This document shows positions 42,570 to 46,273 of a stretch of 46,273 bases of DNA, in pieces. The DNA lies in assembly GCA_029287615.1 (NCBI GenBank), contig JARFQV010000064.1, positions 1-46,273 of the forward strand, read 5' to 3'. The stretch comes from Pseudomonadota bacterium (GTDB taxonomy: Bacteria; Pseudomonadota; Gammaproteobacteria; UBA9214). The notes beneath the pieces are model-generated. The model ran no database searches. It was not told where the DNA came from and saw only the letters and a program-made list of their open reading frames with translations. Made by a program: the position numbers and the translations under genes. Each line of letters begins with the position of its first letter. Position 1 is the stretch's first letter.

Positions 42570-45500
42570 CGCCTCGATACGCGACCGGTATCTGGTGCTC
42601 ATCGCCACGCTGTTCATCGTGGTAATCGGTGTGTGGGCGCTCAGGAATGTCCCGCTGGATGCCATCCCGGACCTGTCGGATGTTCAGGTCATCGTCTTCA
42701 CCGAGTACCCGGGACAGGCGCCGCAGGTAGTCGAGGATCAGGTGACCTATCCGCTCACCACGGCGATGCTTGCCGTTCCCGGGGCAAAGGTCGTGCGTGG
42801 CTACTCCTTCTTCGGGTTCTCCTTTGTATATCTCATCTTCGATGACGGTACCGACATGTACTGGGCGCGCTCCCGTGTGCTGGAGTATCTCAATTATGTG
42901 AGCAGCCGCCTGCCGGCGGGCGTGTCACCGACCCTCGGCCCGGATGCGACCGGTGTCGGCTGGGTCTATGAATACGCGCTGGTCGATCGCTCGGGGCAAT
43001 ACGATCTCGCCGGATTACGTTCGATTCAGGACTGGTATCTGCGCTACCCGTTGCAGACCGTCCCGGGTGTCTCCGAGGTTGCCTCGGTCGGTGGTTTCGT
43101 AAAACAGTACCAGGTCGAGGTCGACCCGAATGTCCTGCTGGCCTATGACATCCCGCTTTCGAAGGTCAGGCATGCGATCCGGCGTTCCAACCAGGACGTG
43201 GGCGGCCGTCTGGTGGAAATGGCCGAGACCGAGTACATGGTACGGGGCCTGGGGTACATCCAGGGTATCGAGGATCTGAAGCAGATCCCGGTGGGGGTGG
43301 ATGCCAGGGGCACGCCGATCCGGCTGGAGGATGTCGCCAATATCCACCTGGGGCCTGAATTACGGCGTGGTGTGGCGGAACTCGACGGCGAGGGTGAAGT
43401 GGCCGGCGGTATCGTGGTGATGCGTTATGGCGAGAACGCGCTGGCCACGATCGAGGGCGTGCGTGAAAAACTCGATCAATTGAAGAAGGGTCTGCCGCAG
43501 GGTGTGGAGATCGTGACGGTCTACGACCGGGGCAATCTGATCGAACGGGCCGTGAATAATCTCAGGGGAAAACTCATCGAGGAATCCATCGTGGTGAGTC
43601 TGATCACGATCCTGTTCCTGCTGCACGCCCGTTCCGCGCTGGTTGCGATCGTGTCATTGCCGATCGGCATTCTAATGGCCTTTATTGTCATGCACTGGCA
43701 GGGCATCAATGCCAACATCATGTCGCTGGGCGGTATTGCCATCGCCATTGGCGCCATGGTTGATGGTGCCATCGTGATGATCGAAAACGCCCACAAACAC
43801 CTGGAGCAGGGTGAGCGCAAAAAAGGCGGTCCGCTCGATCCCGATGAGCGCTGGAAGGCCGTGACCGGGGCCACCCGAGAGGTCGGTCCCCCCCTGTTCT
43901 TTTCGCTGCTGATCATCACGGTCTCCTTTCTGCCGGTGTTCACTCTGCAGGCACAGGAGGGACGGCTGTTCACGCCGCTGGCCTTCACCAAGACCTATGC
44001 CATGGCTGCAGCCGCCCTGCTGGCCATTACCCTGGTGCCGGTCTTGATGGGGTATTTCATTCGCGGCAGGATCCTGCCGGAGTCCAGGAACCCGGTGAAC
44101 CGGTTTCTGCACTGGATTCACGCGCCTGTCTTGCGTCTGGCGATCAACTGGCGCTGGAGCACCCTGCTGGTGGCGCTGCTTTTGCTGGGCGGAAGTCTGT
44201 ATCCGGTACTGAAACTGGGGAGCGAGTTCATGCCTCCGCTGGATGAGGGTGACATCCTGTATATGCCCACGACCTTTCCGGGACTCTCCATCACCAAGGC
44301 CAGGGAACTGTTGCAGCAGACCGACAAGATCCTGAAGACCTTTCCCGAGGTTGAGTCTGTTTTCGGCAAGGTTGGCCGCGCCGAAACGGCGACCGATCCG
44401 GCGCCGCTGGCCATGATCGAGACGACGGTCAGGCTCAGGCCAAAAGATAAATGGCCGGATCCCGGGAAGTCGACGAAGGATCTGATGAATGAAATGGATC
44501 AGGCGATCCGGTTTCCCGGGTTGGCCAATGCCTGGACCATGCCCGTCAAAACCCGGATCGACATGCTCTCGACCGGCATCAAGACACCCGTCGGCATCAA
44601 GGTCAGCGGACCGGACCTGGAGGTGCTCGAGAAGGTGGCCGGCAGTATCGAGCAGGCGGTAAAGCGGTTGCCCGATACCCTGTCAGCCTTTGCCGACAAG
44701 GCGGCCGGTGGTTATTACCTGGATTTCGACATCCGCCGGGATGAGGCGGCGCGTTATGGCCTGACCGTCGGGGATATCCAGGATGTAATCCAGACAGCAA
44801 TCGGCGGAATGAACATCACCTGGACCGTGGAAGGACTGGAGCGCTATCCGGTTAACCTGCGTTACCCGCGTGAGCTGCGTGACAATCTCGAGGAACTCAA
44901 GCGCGCGCTGATCAGCACTCCAACGGGTTCCCAGATCCCGCTGTCGCTGGTGGCCGACCTTCAGATGCGGCGCGGTCCACCCGCCATCAAGACCGAGGAT
45001 TCAAGACCCAATGCCTGGGTATATGTCGACATCACGACCTCGGATATTGGCGGATATGTAGCGAGGGCGAAGAACATTGTGGAGGATCAGGTCGTAATAC
45101 CGCCTGGCTATACACTGGCCTGGTCGGGCCAGTTTGAATACATGGAGCGCGCCGCGCAACGTCTGCGCATTGTGGTGCCGGTTACCCTGTTGATTATTTT
45201 TCTGTTGTTGTATCTTAATTTCCGGAATATCAGCGAGCCGCTGGTGGTCATGTTGTCTATCCCCTTCGGTCTCATTGGCGGCTTCTGGCTGGTGTACTGG
45301 CTGGGATTCAATCTCTCCGTGGCGGTTGCGGTGGGGTTTATTGCACTCGCCGGTGTCGCCGCCGAGATCGGTGTGCTGGTACTGACCTTCATCGATCACG
45401 AGCTGGCCCGATGCCGCCATGACAAGGCAGGTGTCGTACGCCTGAATGCCCGGGAGATCATGCAGGCCGTTCACAGAGGTGCCTCGGAACGCGTGCGGCC

Positions 45501-45696
45501 GATCGCGATGACGGCAACCGCGATCATCGGCGGCCTGTTACCGATCATGTGGAGTAGCGGTACGGGCTCTGGTGTGATGCAGCGTATTGCCGCACCGATG
45601 GTCGGTGGCATGGTATCGGTGACCATACTCAGTCTGCTGGTGTTGCCGGTGATTTACGGTCTGGTGCTGCAGTGGCAGGAACACCGGCGATCATGA
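42547..45696 (+). CDS. cusA: Cu(I)/Ag(I) efflux RND pump (CusA-like)
   Basis: 1049 residues, full length for a heavy-metal RND transporter with twelve membrane helices and two large periplasmic loops. The helix-4 signature GGIAIAIGAMVDGAIVMIENAHKHLE is the monovalent-cation (HME4) form, unlike the divalent CzcA form. Methionines corresponding to the CusA metal triad appear in ILYMPTTFPG, RIDMLSTGIKTPVGIKVSG and IGGMNITWTVEGLERYPV. It pumps Cu(I) or Ag(I) with the proton gradient through the CusB/C-like partners. The start overlaps cusB by 23 bases. No CusF-like chaperone or CusRS pair is inside the window. Confidence 0.94.
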   Translation: MMIRAIIDASIRDRYLVLIATLFIVVIGVWALRNVPLDAIPDLSDVQVIVFTEYPGQAPQVVEDQVTYPLTTAMLAVPGAKVVRGYSFFGFSFVYLIFDDGTDMYWARSRVLEYLNYVSSRLPAGVSPTLGPDATGVGWVYEYALVDRSGQYDLAGLRSIQDWYLRYPLQTVPGVSEVASVGGFVKQYQVEVDPNVLLAYDIPLSKVRHAIRRSNQDVGGRLVEMAETEYMVRGLGYIQGIEDLKQIPVGVDARGTPIRLEDVANIHLGPELRRGVAELDGEGEVAGGIVVMRYGENALATIEGVREKLDQLKKGLPQGVEIVTVYDRGNLIERAVNNLRGKLIEESIVVSLITILFLLHARSALVAIVSLPIGILMAFIVMHWQGINANIMSLGGIAIAIGAMVDGAIVMIENAHKHLEQGERKKGGPLDPDERWKAVTGATREVGPPLFFSLLIITVSFLPVFTLQAQEGRLFTPLAFTKTYAMAAAALLAITLVPVLMGYFIRGRILPESRNPVNRFLHWIHAPVLRLAINWRWSTLLVALLLLGGSLYPVLKLGSEFMPPLDEGDILYMPTTFPGLSITKARELLQQTDKILKTFPEVESVFGKVGRAETATDPAPLAMIETTVRLRPKDKWPDPGKSTKDLMNEMDQAIRFPGLANAWTMPVKTRIDMLSTGIKTPVGIKVSGPDLEVLEKVAGSIEQAVKRLPDTLSAFADKAAGGYYLDFDIRRDEAARYGLTVGDIQDVIQTAIGGMNITWTVEGLERYPVNLRYPRELRDNLEELKRALISTPTGSQIPLSLVADLQMRRGPPAIKTEDSRPNAWVYVDITTSDIGGYVARAKNIVEDQVVIPPGYTLAWSGQFEYMERAAQRLRIVVPVTLLIIFLLLYLNFRNISEPLVVMLSIPFGLIGGFWLVYWLGFNLSVAVAVGFIALAGVAAEIGVLVLTFIDHELARCRHDKAGVVRLNAREIMQAVHRGASERVRPIAMTATAIIGGLLPIMWSSGTGSGVMQRIAAPMVGGMVSVTILSLLVLPVIYGLVLQWQEHRRS

Positions 45697-45922
45697 GCCA
45701 CTGTAAACCAACGGAACCGGAGTCTGCGGTGATCCGGTGGTTGCCTGCCGTGCATGGCCGGGTGATGCTGTCTGCACGATAAGCAACTGCTCGTCAAAAC
45801 TACCGCGCAGCTTGCTGTATATTGCAGGCGTGTGCTATCGGTTATGTGTCAGGGATGAAATATTCGATAATCGCAAGCGGGGCGGAGCAGGTCATGATTT
45901 CGTGTGCACCAATGGCATCACA

Positions 45923-46273
45923 TTATTCGGACGAACCCTGCTGCTGCCGGTAGGCATCCAGATGTTGTTTTAAATCCCTCACATTCTCGATTCCCTGTTC
46001 ACCGTCACAGACACCAGCCTCCATGCAGATGTCCAGTATTTGCTTCTGGGGAAGGCCGAGCAGACCCTCGTTCTCCAGAATGGCGAACATCAACCAGAGC
46101 TTTTTGTTCTGAACCCGGTTTTTGATTATGGGACTCTGTACACCAAGGCACAGTTCACGCAGGAACTTTTCTTCGCGACCAAACTGTGACTGCAGCATCC
46201 GCTGTAGGAAATAGGGGAGGTAGAGTACGGAACGATCAAAGTGTACGGCCTTGCGGTAGGCCTCATCAACACC
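45923..46273 (-). CDS. Hypothetical protein, N-terminus beyond window edge
   Basis: The frame is open to the right edge and adds AYRKAVHFDRSVLYLPYFLQR before the first internal Met at 46198, so the true start is outside the window; 116 residues are visible. It is helical and charged (GREEKFLRELCLGVQS, NKKLWLMFAILENEGLLGLPQKQILDICMEAGVCDG) with four cysteines not arranged as a cluster motif, and ends in a polar QQQGSSE. I do not recognise the family. It converges on cusA and is probably independent of the copper operon. Confidence 0.65.
   Translation of the reverse strand, partial: GVDEAYRKAVHFDRSVLYLPYFLQRMLQSQFGREEKFLRELCLGVQSPIIKNRVQNKKLWLMFAILENEGLLGLPQKQILDICMEAGVCDGEQGIENVRDLKQHLDAYRQQQGSSE

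Noticed and set aside
1-46273. CRISPR arrays, tRNA or rRNA genes
   Set aside because: Read through both strands for regularly spaced direct repeats and conserved RNA motifs; none was seen.

Overview
The window looks like a chromosomal segment of a gammaproteobacterium with a sulfur or anaerobic lifestyle. The basis is a periplasmic polysulfide/thiosulfate-reductase-type molybdoenzyme operon with rhodaneses at both ends, a MenA/UbiA-type prenyltransferase, an FNR-type promoter, a Cus-type copper/silver efflux operon, and proteobacterial housekeeping genes (RhlE, a DUF1992 protein, AI-2E and OsmC families). Genus cannot be fixed by reading alone. Genes lie on both strands in short groups with accessory-looking gaps. 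No tRNA, rRNA or CRISPR array was seen.

Layout. 1-3000: degraded IS30 transposase end, then an orphan B12-binding radical SAM gene. 3011-8892: MsbA-like ABC exporter (-), AI-2E permease (+), tandem hairpins, an inverted-repeat element, and a DUF389 membrane protein behind a well-spaced FNR-type promoter. 8962-10218: exported hypothetical. 10556-16988: a glycan-decoration island: a DUF2723-like membrane protein, two tandem WecE-like sugar aminotransferases (the second lacking the PLP lysine), a GtrB-like glycosyltransferase and a WecD-like acetyltransferase. 17090-21224: RecD2 helicase, OsmC and a GlxA-type AraC regulator.

21364-22915 is the most notable locus: a retron-type reverse transcriptase preceded by a promoter and a region of about 165 nt that folds as a1 / small hairpins / long hairpin / a2, the order of a retron msr-msd RNA. 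No partner effector is recognisable beside it, so it is a candidate undescribed retron.

23040-29474: a secreted beta-helix protein, small conserved proteins (membrane protein, tandem HMA-like, DUF1992, a hypothetical), then two decaying genes, each with an in-frame TGA: a RatA/COQ10-type gene and the C-terminal half of a [NiFe]-hydrogenase small subunit.

29838-35649 (-): an operon of triple-rhodanese protein, PsrA-like molybdoenzyme (Tat), PsrB-like FeS protein, PsrC/NrfD-like membrane subunit and a rhodanese-like lipoprotein. The likely logic is periplasmic sulfur handling by the rhodaneses and electron exchange between a sulfur compound and the quinone pool through the A-B-C complex. A ferritin-like protein and a MenA-like prenyltransferase run divergently from it. 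37386-38717 is RhlE. 39278-45696 is a Cys/His/Met-rich exported protein followed by CusC-, CusB- and CusA-like genes for copper/silver export. A partial unknown gene runs off the right edge.
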